Assembly (NCBI GenBank): GCA_029251165.1
Contig: JAQXDW010000007.1
Span: 62,001 to 126,000, forward strand
Reading direction: 5' to 3'
DNA length: 64,000 nt
Source: Myxococcota bacterium
Lineage (GTDB): Bacteria; Myxococcota_A; UBA796
Positions within the stretch are counted from its first letter, which is position 1. Each line of letters opens with the position of its first letter. Below the pieces are notes generated by a model. The model was not told the DNA's origin. It worked only from the letters and a program-made list of their open reading frames with translations, and searched no databases. The translations under genes were made by a program, and so were the position numbers. Positions 42,609 to 50,503 of this stretch are shown here, piece after piece.

Positions 42609-44724
42609 GTCCACCTGGAGTCGCTTCCTGCCGCTGCTTGCGCTGGCTCCCTGCCTGGCGTGGGTCGGCGGCGCGATCATCCAGCACGACATCTGGATCT
42701 CCGACCTCCTGCACAGCCAGCTCCCCTACCGGGCGTACCTCGGAGAGTCACTGCGCGCGGGTCACTTTCCCCTGTGGATGCCAGACATCTTCTCCGGGGT
42801 CCCGTTCCTCTCTCAGATCGAGGCCGGCGGACTGTATCCGCCTCACCTGCTGATCTTCGCGCTGCTGGAGCCGCTGAGCGCGCTCAATGTGGCCCTGGGC
42901 CTCGACATGCTGCTGATGGCGCTCGGGGCGGCGGCGCTGGCGCGCTGCTATGGCGCGACCACCGCAGCGAGCGCGCTTGCAGCAGTGGTCTATGCCTGGT
43001 CTGGCTTCAGCATCTCCCACTTCCGTCACATCAACATGCACGCTGCAGCCGCGCTGCTTCCCTGGATGGTCCTCGCCCTGGAGCGGCTCATCGAGGGTCG
43101 CTCCAGGGCAGGCATCGGGCTGGCGGTGCTCATCGGGCTTCAGCTGCTCGCAGGGCACCCTCAGATCACCTGGATCGCCTTGCTGCTGCTGGGGGTGCGG
43201 ACCGCTGCGGCCCTGCCTGCCGCACCCGATCGGATGCGCATCGCGGCCAGCGCGCTGTCGGCGGTCCTCCTCGGCGCAGGGCTGAGCGCCGTGCAGCTCC
43301 TCCCCGTGGCGGCGTTCACCGGCCAGTCGCTCGCCACTGTCGCGCCCACCTGGGAGTATGCAGCGGCCTACTCCTACCGCTTTGAGGATCTACTGACCTG
43401 GGTATATCCGCCGGCAGTGGGTGCGATGGAGACCTTCGACTACATCGGCGGAGGCACCATCCCGTGGGGCAACTACGGCTACTGTGGGCTCGCCGTTCTC
43501 GTCCTCTCCCCGCTGGGGGTCATCGATCGACGGCTTCGGTTCTGGGCAGCCGCAGGTCTGCTCAGCCTGGTGCTGGTGATGGGCCCGCTGACACCGATCT
43601 ACCGGCTGCTGTGGGAGATCATCCCCGGCATGAAGCTGTTCCGGTTCCCCACCCGGTTCTTGATGACCGCCAGTCTCGCGCTCGCGGTGCTCGGCGCGGT
43701 CGGGCTGACCCGGATCGCTCGCCGGCGGCCATGGCTGGTGCTGCCGGTCGTCGCGCTGAGCCTCGTCGACCTCACCTGGCACGCCAGCCCGCGCATCCCC
43801 ATCGACGCGGCTGCCGCCTGGTCCGCAGCGTCTCCGATCGCGCGCACCCTCCAGCCGGGCACCGAGCGGGTCTACACCCTGGAGGAATTCGACCTGTGGG
43901 AGGATGCCTTCTTTGCCTCTGAGGGCTTCCGGAAGGGCTTCGGTGTCTACCAGCAGTTCTGGCAGATCCCGATGGGCAGCAGCGGGGTGCTCTCCGGCAT
44001 CCGCTCCCCGTCCGGCTATGCGCGCATGGTCCACTTTCGCTGTGCCGCGTTCTGGCAGGGCTACAACTGGTCCATTCTCCCAGAGCGGTTCGGGACCACC
44101 CGCCCGACGCAAGAATCTCCCGCCGCACCTGCCGCCTTCCGTGCGCAGCTCAGCCGCGCCTCGGTTCGCTTTCTGCTGAGTCGATTCCCGGTGACCGGCG
44201 AGGGACTCGTGCTGCGGAGCGAGACGCCGCTGCTTCAGTATGAGAACACCGCTGCCCTTCCACGCGCCTACGTCGCCGCGCGCTGGCTGCCGGTCGCGAA
44301 CATGGCGGCTGCCGCAGAGTGGATGTACCGCGACGGACTCGATCACCCAACCATCCCCGCCACTGAGGGCGCTCCCCCGCCACCAGATGCCGCAGTCGAG
44401 GGCCTGACAGCCGTCTCCGTCACCGAGCACAGCGATCGACACCTCTCGTTGGACGTCACCGGGGCCCCGCAGGGACTCCTCGTGGTCACCGACACATGGG
44501 ACTCCGGCTGGTCGGCCACCGTCGACGGCGTGCCAGCGGCGCTGCACATCGCCAACGGCTACCAGCGGGCGGTCATCCTGCCCCCCGACGCACAGCGCGT
44601 CACGCTTCGCTACTGGCCTGCAGGGCTCACCGCAGGCCTGCTGATCTCCCTCGCGAGCGGGCTGCTGCTGCTGGTCTGGGGCGTGCGCACCACAAAGACC
44701 GGTCGGCGCTTGAGCTCGTCATAG
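42601..44724 (+). CDS. YfhO-family membrane glycosyltransferase-like protein
   Basis: 707 residues with about a dozen helices and a large C-terminal extracytoplasmic domain before a final helix. YfhO/GT-C features: a first loop with IIQHDIWISDLLHSQLPY, then GVPFLSQIEAGGLYPPHL, and PGMKLFRFPTRFLM late in the membrane part. YfhO proteins transfer sugars from polyprenyl-phosphate donors onto wall polymers. The GTG start overlaps the GtrA stop. Its last 115 bases overlap the convergent GT2 gene. Confidence 0.85.
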   Translation: MRESTWSRFLPLLALAPCLAWVGGAIIQHDIWISDLLHSQLPYRAYLGESLRAGHFPLWMPDIFSGVPFLSQIEAGGLYPPHLLIFALLEPLSALNVALGLDMLLMALGAAALARCYGATTAASALAAVVYAWSGFSISHFRHINMHAAAALLPWMVLALERLIEGRSRAGIGLAVLIGLQLLAGHPQITWIALLLLGVRTAAALPAAPDRMRIAASALSAVLLGAGLSAVQLLPVAAFTGQSLATVAPTWEYAAAYSYRFEDLLTWVYPPAVGAMETFDYIGGGTIPWGNYGYCGLAVLVLSPLGVIDRRLRFWAAAGLLSLVLVMGPLTPIYRLLWEIIPGMKLFRFPTRFLMTASLALAVLGAVGLTRIARRRPWLVLPVVALSLVDLTWHASPRIPIDAAAAWSAASPIARTLQPGTERVYTLEEFDLWEDAFFASEGFRKGFGVYQQFWQIPMGSSGVLSGIRSPSGYARMVHFRCAAFWQGYNWSILPERFGTTRPTQESPAAPAAFRAQLSRASVRFLLSRFPVTGEGLVLRSETPLLQYENTAALPRAYVAARWLPVANMAAAAEWMYRDGLDHPTIPATEGAPPPPDAAVEGLTAVSVTEHSDRHLSLDVTGAPQGLLVVTDTWDSGWSATVDGVPAALHIANGYQRAVILPPDAQRVTLRYWPAGLTAGLLISLASGLLLLVWGVRTTKTGRRLSSS

Positions 44725-45581
44725 ATCGCCGCGAGGTACACCGCGATCACCCCGAGGCAGACCAGAATGGTGCCGCCCATGATCAGCACCACGAGGATCG
44801 TGGTGGTGAAGCCATCGACGGCCACCCCGCGCACGTAGTTCCACAGGGTCTGGGTCGACAGAAGGATGCCGAGTCCGGTGGTCACAAAGCCCAGCCAGGC
44901 AATCACGATCAGCGGCGCCGAGGAGAAGGCGATGATGCTGCGGGTCGAGTACCGGGCCAGCCCGGACAGCGACCAGCTCGTCTGCCCTCCGGCTCGCTGA
45001 GAGACCACGAACGGCACGTTCGCCACTCGAAAGCCCAGCCAGGCGACCAGTCCCCGGAGGAACCGGTTGCGCTCCTCGCAGACCAGCAGGGCGTCCACCA
45101 CCTGGCGGTCGAGCAGCTTGAAGTCGGACTGGTTTCGCAGATCTTGACCCATTGCCCGACTGAGAATTCGATAGAACGAGCCCGCCGCGAGCCGGTAAGG
45201 AAGCGACTCCCGTCCACGATCGGACTTCAGCGCGTTGACCACGTCGAAGCCCTCCTGCCACTTCGCGATGAGCTCGGGGATGAGCGCGGGAGGGTGCTGG
45301 AGATCGGCGTCCATGAGAATCACCGCACGCCCGCGCGCCAGCGTGAGCCCAGCGACCATCGCCGGCTCTTTCCCAAAGTTGCGCGACAGCAGGACCGGAA
45401 CGATATCTGTGCGCGCCGACAGCTGCGCGCCGGTCCCATCCGTGGAGCCATCGTCGATACAGATCAGCTCATAGGACAGGGACACCGCCGCCATCGTCGC
45501 CTTGACCGCCTCGATCAGCGGCGCGACCATCTCGGCTTCGTTGAACATCGGCACAACGAGGCTGATTACCGGATCATCCAC
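44610..45581 (-). CDS. GT2 polyprenyl-phosphate glycosyltransferase (DPM1/GtrB type)
   Basis: 323 residues from the GTG at 45581 (another GTG lies ten codons earlier; neither has a clear ribosome site). The N-terminal catalytic domain has LVVPMFNEAEMV, CIDDGSTDGT, SRNFGKEPA and the DxD-type MDADLQHPP, then the C-terminal pair of helices (IVIAWLGFVTTGLGILL; VLIMGGTILVCLGVIAVYL) typical of GtrB/ArnC-like enzymes that load a sugar onto undecaprenyl phosphate. It fits with the GtrA and YfhO genes that converge on it. The C-terminal tail is coded opposite the end of the YfhO gene. Confidence 0.9.
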   Translation of the reverse strand: MDDPVISLVVPMFNEAEMVAPLIEAVKATMAAVSLSYELICIDDGSTDGTGAQLSARTDIVPVLLSRNFGKEPAMVAGLTLARGRAVILMDADLQHPPALIPELIAKWQEGFDVVNALKSDRGRESLPYRLAAGSFYRILSRAMGQDLRNQSDFKLLDRQVVDALLVCEERNRFLRGLVAWLGFRVANVPFVVSQRAGGQTSWSLSGLARYSTRSIIAFSSAPLIVIAWLGFVTTGLGILLSTQTLWNYVRGVAVDGFTTTILVVLIMGGTILVCLGVIAVYLAAIYDELKRRPVFVVRTPQTSSSSPLAREISRPAVSPAGQ

Positions 45582-45621
45582 CGCCCGATGATAACGCAGC
45601 GCGCTCACAACCCCGCAGGGG

Positions 45622-46875
45622 ATGATGGAGGGGATGCCCCTCCGAGACCTCTTCCGCATCCTCCTTGCTGCAGCCCTCTCAGGCCTGATCGTGTGGCTTG
45701 CGCCCATCCGCTGGGGAATGGCACAGAGCTTTGCAACGACCCTGCCGATGATGGTGCTCTGCGGCGGCTGGCTCGCGCGCCGGTCGGAGCGGCTTGGTCC
45801 GACCGTCCTGGCGCTGACGCTGTGCGTACCTGCGGTCGCGACCCGGATGTGGGGACACGCCATCCTGGAGATGGAGGCTCACTACGTGCAGTCCTACCTC
45901 ACCGACGAGCGGCTCCTGCTGATGTGCATCGATCTGCTCCAGCCGCTCGCCCCGCTCCTGCTCAGCGCGGCAGCAGGGCTGGTGGTCCTCGGCGGTCGTG
46001 GCTCACTCAGCGGTGCCGGGATTCTGGCTGCCGGCGGGCTGAGCATTGTCCTGAGCGCCATCGGACTGGAGCACGTCCTCTCGTCGCTTCAAAACGGCTC
46101 ATACGCCCAGGCCACACGCCTGGCACAGGTCGCGCCAGCCCTCGCCCTCCTCCCCCTCGCCTTCCTGCCAGCCTGTCGTGGTCCCGGAGGGCTGATCCGT
46201 CTCGCGGTGGTCCTCTGTGTCGCCAGCCTCAGCATCTCTCCACTCGGCCGCGTCCTGCCGGCTCCGCCCAGCGTCGCGCCGGACAGTCCGATCGGCGTAC
46301 CTGGGCTTGTGGTGGATCTCGTGCCGATCGCTCCGGGTGTCGGCGACTTCGCGGCGGCGCTGGAGGCCACCGGCCTCAGCCCACACGCCCAGGAGTCCTG
46401 GTGCCAAGCGGAGTCGAAGTGGGACAGCAACATCCGCATCACCGTCAGCCTCGCGATGTCGGATGACGACGACCTCACAGTGCTCACCGACGCCCTGCCT
46501 GCGCTCATCGCGCACGGAGTCAACCACCTCGCGATCCAGGGACGCGCGGAGCCGCTGCCGGGGCGACTCGGCGCACGCCTGAGCGGCCCTGCCGCGCAGC
46601 TCATCCTCGAGCCACCGCCGCCAGGAGCCGGTCATGCCATCGCGACTGCAGATGGCATCCGCTGGATTCGCCCCGCGCAGGATGGCCAGTGCTTCATCGA
46701 GCCCCGCCCCGAGATGACCATCGGTGATCTGTTCAGACACATCCAGATGCTCCAGTCTCCGGGCGGACCCTGCACGAAGCAACTGGGGCTTTCCCTCCAC
46801 TCATCCCCACCCCGAGACGACGGCTGGCGTCCGCCAAGACGCTGCTCTGCGGTAGAATTCAACCAACAGGAGTAG
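45622..46875 (+). CDS. Membrane protein with ExbD/TolR-like C-terminal domain
   Basis: 417 residues (ATG at 45622; ATGs at 45625 and 45634 also possible). The first 220 residues hold six or seven helices. The region around 260-390 (IRITVSLAMSDDDD, DALPALIAHGVNHLAIQG, MTIGDLFRHIQMLQSP) resembles the periplasmic domain of ExbD/TolR or its MotA-associated relatives, but there is no single N-terminal TM as in true ExbD. It is followed after three bases by the PP-loop gene, with that gene's AGGAG site overlapping its stop, so the two are co-expressed. No function assigned. Confidence 0.68.
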   Translation: MMEGMPLRDLFRILLAAALSGLIVWLAPIRWGMAQSFATTLPMMVLCGGWLARRSERLGPTVLALTLCVPAVATRMWGHAILEMEAHYVQSYLTDERLLLMCIDLLQPLAPLLLSAAAGLVVLGGRGSLSGAGILAAGGLSIVLSAIGLEHVLSSLQNGSYAQATRLAQVAPALALLPLAFLPACRGPGGLIRLAVVLCVASLSISPLGRVLPAPPSVAPDSPIGVPGLVVDLVPIAPGVGDFAAALEATGLSPHAQESWCQAESKWDSNIRITVSLAMSDDDDLTVLTDALPALIAHGVNHLAIQGRAEPLPGRLGARLSGPAAQLILEPPPPGAGHAIATADGIRWIRPAQDGQCFIEPRPEMTIGDLFRHIQMLQSPGGPCTKQLGLSLHSSPPRDDGWRPPRRCSAVEFNQQE

Positions 46876-46878
46876 CCC

Positions 46879-47736
46879 ATGCCGCTGACTGTAGATGAGT
46901 ACGCCTGCCTGGAGAGCTTCTCAGTGCTCTACTCAGGTGGTCTGGACAGCGCCGCAGTTGCCTTGCTGATGGGCGGGATGATCGACGGCGGGATCCACCT
47001 GCTGACCTACCGCCATGACTACGGTGCACTGTTCAATGAATGGTCCCGCAAGCACAACGCCGATCTTCGTCGGGTCCTTGGCGAGCGGGTCTACCACCAC
47101 CTCATCGACCTGACAGAGACCTGGAACGAGGTCGGCGCCAAGCGGATGGCCAGAGACATGGTGAAGTACCGTGGTCACTGGGTGTGCTGCCTGGGCTGCC
47201 AGCAGTCGATGGCGACCCACACGATCATCTACAACCTCGAGCACAACATCTCGAACACCTTCATCTGCTCCTCGGTGGGCGGTGAGTATGCGGCGATGTC
47301 GATGTCAATCACCCGCCAGACGAACATTGAGACGTATGCAAAATACGGCGTTCGATACAACGCGCCGCTGATGGACATGGGGATCGGAAAGAACGAAGAG
47401 CGTCGGCTCATGCGGGCACATGACATCGAGCCCGGCTGGGGCAAGCGACGAAGCCACCAGGGCTTCCAGCCGATCTGCCTCATCGGGTTCCAGCACGCGC
47501 TCGACATCGTGTTCGACTGGCACACCACCTACCCGCCGGATCGTGTCGAGGAGTTCCTTGTAGACAAGGCCGTGATCATGGATCGCATCATCCGGCGCAC
47601 GCTGGCGGAGCGTGGCCATGATCCGGACGAGCTCATTGAGCGGAACCTCAAGGTCTACGAGCGTGAAGAAGCCGCAATCGAGGCGGTTCGGGCAGCGCGC
47701 GCGAATACGATCACGCAGCGTCGGGTCAGGCGGTAG
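46879..47736 (+). CDS. PP-loop ATPase (N-type ATP pyrophosphatase) with Cys cluster
   Basis: 285 residues. SGGLDS (19-24) is the PP-loop that adenylates substrates in QueC, TtcA, ThiI and related enzymes. Cys103, Cys104 and Cys107 (WVCCLGCQQ) plus later Cys could bind zinc or an iron-sulfur cluster, as in QueC- or TtcA-like proteins. It lacks other QueC or TtcA hallmarks I know, so it is probably a distinct subfamily. A good AGGAG site lies seven bases ahead. It converges with a radical SAM gene, suggesting the group modifies one small molecule or macromolecule (inference). Confidence 0.85.
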   Translation: MPLTVDEYACLESFSVLYSGGLDSAAVALLMGGMIDGGIHLLTYRHDYGALFNEWSRKHNADLRRVLGERVYHHLIDLTETWNEVGAKRMARDMVKYRGHWVCCLGCQQSMATHTIIYNLEHNISNTFICSSVGGEYAAMSMSITRQTNIETYAKYGVRYNAPLMDMGIGKNEERRLMRAHDIEPGWGKRRSHQGFQPICLIGFQHALDIVFDWHTTYPPDRVEEFLVDKAVIMDRIIRRTLAERGHDPDELIERNLKVYEREEAAIEAVRAARANTITQRRVRR

Positions 47737-47796
47737 CCATCCCCCGGTGAGGCGGCACAGTGCGCGCTGGGCATGATGCGGACCGCGACAGCAGCC

Positions 47797-48855
47797 TCAG
47801 CTCAGCACGCATCCGCCATACAGGCGCGACAAGATCTGCACGCTCGCCTGAAGACACCCCGGGCAGTCGTCCACCCGCTTGCGAAACACCGCGATGTCAT
47901 CCCCAAACCAGATCTCATCAAACGACTTCTCCCGGACATTGCCCGCCGGGCGGTGATCCAGTCCGCAGCGCACCACGTTGCCATCTGGCAGCAGGTACAG
48001 CAGATCGCGAAGCTCTCGGCAGTGGAACTGATGGGCCTCCTGGTAGAGCTGCTTGCGGAAGGTCTTGCGGGTCAGCCAGCGGGAGATGAGGTGGTCGATG
48101 GCGGGAAGCTGGCTCTTTGTTCCGACCCGGGCATCCGACAAGGCCTCCAGGGCACGCTCCTTGTCAGAGATCATGATGACCTCTGGCTGGCGCTCCTCTG
48201 GCGGGACCGTGCCGACCAGAAACGGCGAGACGTTGACGCCCGGGATGAGATCGGCACCGACCGAGCTGGCGAATGCAATCATCTCGTCCAGCTCATCGAT
48301 GGAGTCGTCGGTGACCGCAAAGTTGATTCCGAACTTGAAGCCGTACCGCTCCTTGAGGGCAGCGACCTGGCGCACGGTCTCGGTGACCTTGCGATGGCCG
48401 CCCTCCACTCCGCGCATGTTGTCGTGGGTCAGCTGAGAGCCATCGACGGAGATGCGGAGCTGTAGCCCAGGCCAGGCAACGGCATGGATTGCCTCAACGA
48501 CGCGATCCGTCAGCATGCCGTTGGTGGTCACCTGGAGGATGTAGGGATCGATGATGTCCCGCACTCCGCGAAGCAGCTCCACGATGTCCCGGCGCACGAA
48601 CGGCTCGCCGCCGAGGATCTTGACCACGTCGAGAGAGCGGAGCTGGCGGAACACGGAGAGCCACTCATCGCTGGAGAGGTCGTTGTGTTCGCGGACCTGC
48701 CAGCTGCCGCAGCCCGCGCACTTGAGGTTGCACTTGAACGTGACGATGAGGTGGCCGGCATGAGGACGCGGGACCCAGGCTGGATCCACGCGCCGCATCG
48801 TCGCAGAGCGGGCCATGTTCTTCCAGGCGCGGGCACGTCGGCGGAGCTGAGACAT
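47797..48855 (-). CDS. Radical SAM protein with SPASM-like C-terminus
   Basis: 352 residues. The cluster motif CNLKCAGC (Cys42, Cys46, Cys49) is canonical, followed by KILGGEPFVR and LRISVDG. The C-terminus has further Cys (QFHCREL, VVRCGLD, DDCPGCLQ, GGCVLS) as in SPASM or twitch auxiliary-cluster domains. It resembles HpnH/MoaA-type SPASM proteins in layout, but no substrate can be named. The start at 48855 is in a basic N-terminal extension; a later ATG (about residue 14) would also fit. It follows the B12-type radical SAM gene by 25 bases on the same strand. Confidence 0.88.
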   Translation of the reverse strand: MSQLRRRARAWKNMARSATMRRVDPAWVPRPHAGHLIVTFKCNLKCAGCGSWQVREHNDLSSDEWLSVFRQLRSLDVVKILGGEPFVRRDIVELLRGVRDIIDPYILQVTTNGMLTDRVVEAIHAVAWPGLQLRISVDGSQLTHDNMRGVEGGHRKVTETVRQVAALKERYGFKFGINFAVTDDSIDELDEMIAFASSVGADLIPGVNVSPFLVGTVPPEERQPEVIMISDKERALEALSDARVGTKSQLPAIDHLISRWLTRKTFRKQLYQEAHQFHCRELRDLLYLLPDGNVVRCGLDHRPAGNVREKSFDEIWFGDDIAVFRKRVDDCPGCLQASVQILSRLYGGCVLS

Positions 48856-48880
48856 GTGACTACTCTACCTCACGCACGGT

Positions 48881-50413
48881 TCACATCGTGACGAGGGAGC
48901 GGGGGTTGACCCAGCGCTTGATGAGCAGCGGGGTCATCTCACCGCGGAGGGTCATCTCGCCCGCCACGCCTGCCATCTTCACCAGGTTGGCCGCTTGGGC
49001 GAACGCAACGAGGGGGTCTGGGTTGTCCTTGAAGTAGTCCGACTCATACAGCTTCCAGATCGTGGACTTCGGCAGGAAGCCCTTGTTCATCAGCACAATG
49101 AGCGCCAGCCAGCGCCGATCGGCCTTTGCCCTCGGGAAGCCGAGATCGACCCGAAACTGCTTGAAGGCATGGGTGTTGACGCCCTCGATGTCCGCTTCGG
49201 TGATCAAGCCCTCACGCAGCAGCTTCCGGGCGAGGTGCGTGCGAGGGTAGATGGTGAGGCCGAACAGGTAGAGCTCGAAGGGGCGCTCGAGCGACATCAG
49301 CATCCGAAACAGCTCGTCCTTGTCCTCCTCTGTCGAGAATGGATCATCCCAGATGAGCTGAAGGTTCGAGGTGATTCCGACCTGACGGAAGACCTTCTGT
49401 GCCTCGACGATCTGGGCGTTAGAGACCGGTCGGTGGTAGAAGTCGCGGTTGACCCGATCGTTGGCCTGGATGCCCATACAGATCGCCCGCATTCCAGCGT
49501 CCTTGAGCTGCTTGAGGGGCTCATAGGAGACCATCCGGGGATCGACGAGCACCTCGAACGGAATCCCCACACGCTCCGCCCACTTCTCGGAGAACTCCTT
49601 GATCCAGACCTTCCGGATCGGAAACACCTCGTCGTCGAACCGCACCACCTTGATGTTGGTGCACAGCGCCATGGCGTACTCCATCTCCTGGATGATGTGC
49701 TCCACGCTGCGCAGTCGAAAGTTCTTGCCGAGCCCCTCATACAGCGGCTTGGTGACGGTGTTGGAGCAAAAGGTACAGGTCCAGTAGGGACAGCCGCGGC
49801 TGGCGAGCAGGGTGTACTCAGGGTTGGTGATGAACGGATCGCCCTGCGTGACTGCGGTCCCCTCGACGTGGAATTTGTCCTGCGCAGTGTGGAAGTCCCG
49901 AAAGGGAATCTCGTCGAGGTTCACCAGCGGAGCGAGGTCGTTTCGGTAGATCGTCTGCCCGCGTCGGGTCCAGAACGACGGCGCGGTGGTGACGTCTTCC
50001 CCGTCATCCATCCGCGTGAAGAAGTCGACCACCGCGTGATCGACCTCTCCAATCGAGATGTAGTCAGCGATCTGAATGCAGAGATCGGGCATGAAGGTGG
50101 GGTGCATGCCGCCCCACAGGATCGGCAACCCCAGGGCGTGACGGACCCGCTCCGTGAGGTACTTCGCCATCCGGTGAAATGCGCTGGCGCGCACCGAGAA
50201 GCCCACCACATCGATCTTGCGTTCGCGCAGCAGCTCAATGAGGTTGATGACCTCGATCTCATCCGGCCAGGGGAAATTGTTGTTCACCCAGTCCTTGAAG
50301 TAGATCTCAGTGACCGAAAAGCCAGCCTCTCTCAGCGAGGACGCGACATGTCGCACCCCGTTGTTCTCCAACGCGTAGAGGCTGATGACAGCAATTGAGA
50401 GCTGGCGTGACAT
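48881..50413 (-). CDS. B12-binding-domain radical SAM enzyme with CX4CX2C motif
   Basis: 510 residues. Residues 1 to about 130 form a cobalamin-binding-like Rossmann domain (IDVVGFSVRASAFHRM; PILWGGMHPTFMPD; DYISIGEVDHAV). The radical SAM domain starts near 195 with LLASRGCPYWTCTFCSN: the three Cys (208, 213, 216) are spaced CX4CX2C, one residue longer than the usual CX3CX2C. Later features are typical (VVRFDDEVF; AGMRAICMGIQANDRVNRDFYHR; NLQLIWDDPFSTEED). B12-type members are often methyltransferases or ring-forming enzymes. It is paired with the SPASM-type enzyme downstream. Confidence 0.88.
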   Translation of the reverse strand: MSRQLSIAVISLYALENNGVRHVASSLREAGFSVTEIYFKDWVNNNFPWPDEIEVINLIELLRERKIDVVGFSVRASAFHRMAKYLTERVRHALGLPILWGGMHPTFMPDLCIQIADYISIGEVDHAVVDFFTRMDDGEDVTTAPSFWTRRGQTIYRNDLAPLVNLDEIPFRDFHTAQDKFHVEGTAVTQGDPFITNPEYTLLASRGCPYWTCTFCSNTVTKPLYEGLGKNFRLRSVEHIIQEMEYAMALCTNIKVVRFDDEVFPIRKVWIKEFSEKWAERVGIPFEVLVDPRMVSYEPLKQLKDAGMRAICMGIQANDRVNRDFYHRPVSNAQIVEAQKVFRQVGITSNLQLIWDDPFSTEEDKDELFRMLMSLERPFELYLFGLTIYPRTHLARKLLREGLITEADIEGVNTHAFKQFRVDLGFPRAKADRRWLALIVLMNKGFLPKSTIWKLYESDYFKDNPDPLVAFAQAANLVKMAGVAGEMTLRGEMTPLLIKRWVNPRSLVTM

Positions 50414-50503
50414 AAGCTCACCCTGTGACAGTCCATTCTATCCCAGCCGCTGAAGCCATCCCAACGCACCGGCAGTGGTAGTCTGACCGAGAGGAGGCAG
50501 GTG

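Noticed and set aside
44496..46466. Rightward open frame of 656 codons across the end of YfhO, the GT2 gene and the ExbD-like gene
   Set aside because: Spans three supported genes on both strands and is Arg/His/Pro-rich without domains.
48520..48855. YGG near the C-terminus of the SPASM protein at 47797-48855 as a second XYG substrate site
   Set aside because: It lies inside the Cys-rich auxiliary-cluster region of an enzyme, not in a small precursor-like tail, so it is most likely coincidence.
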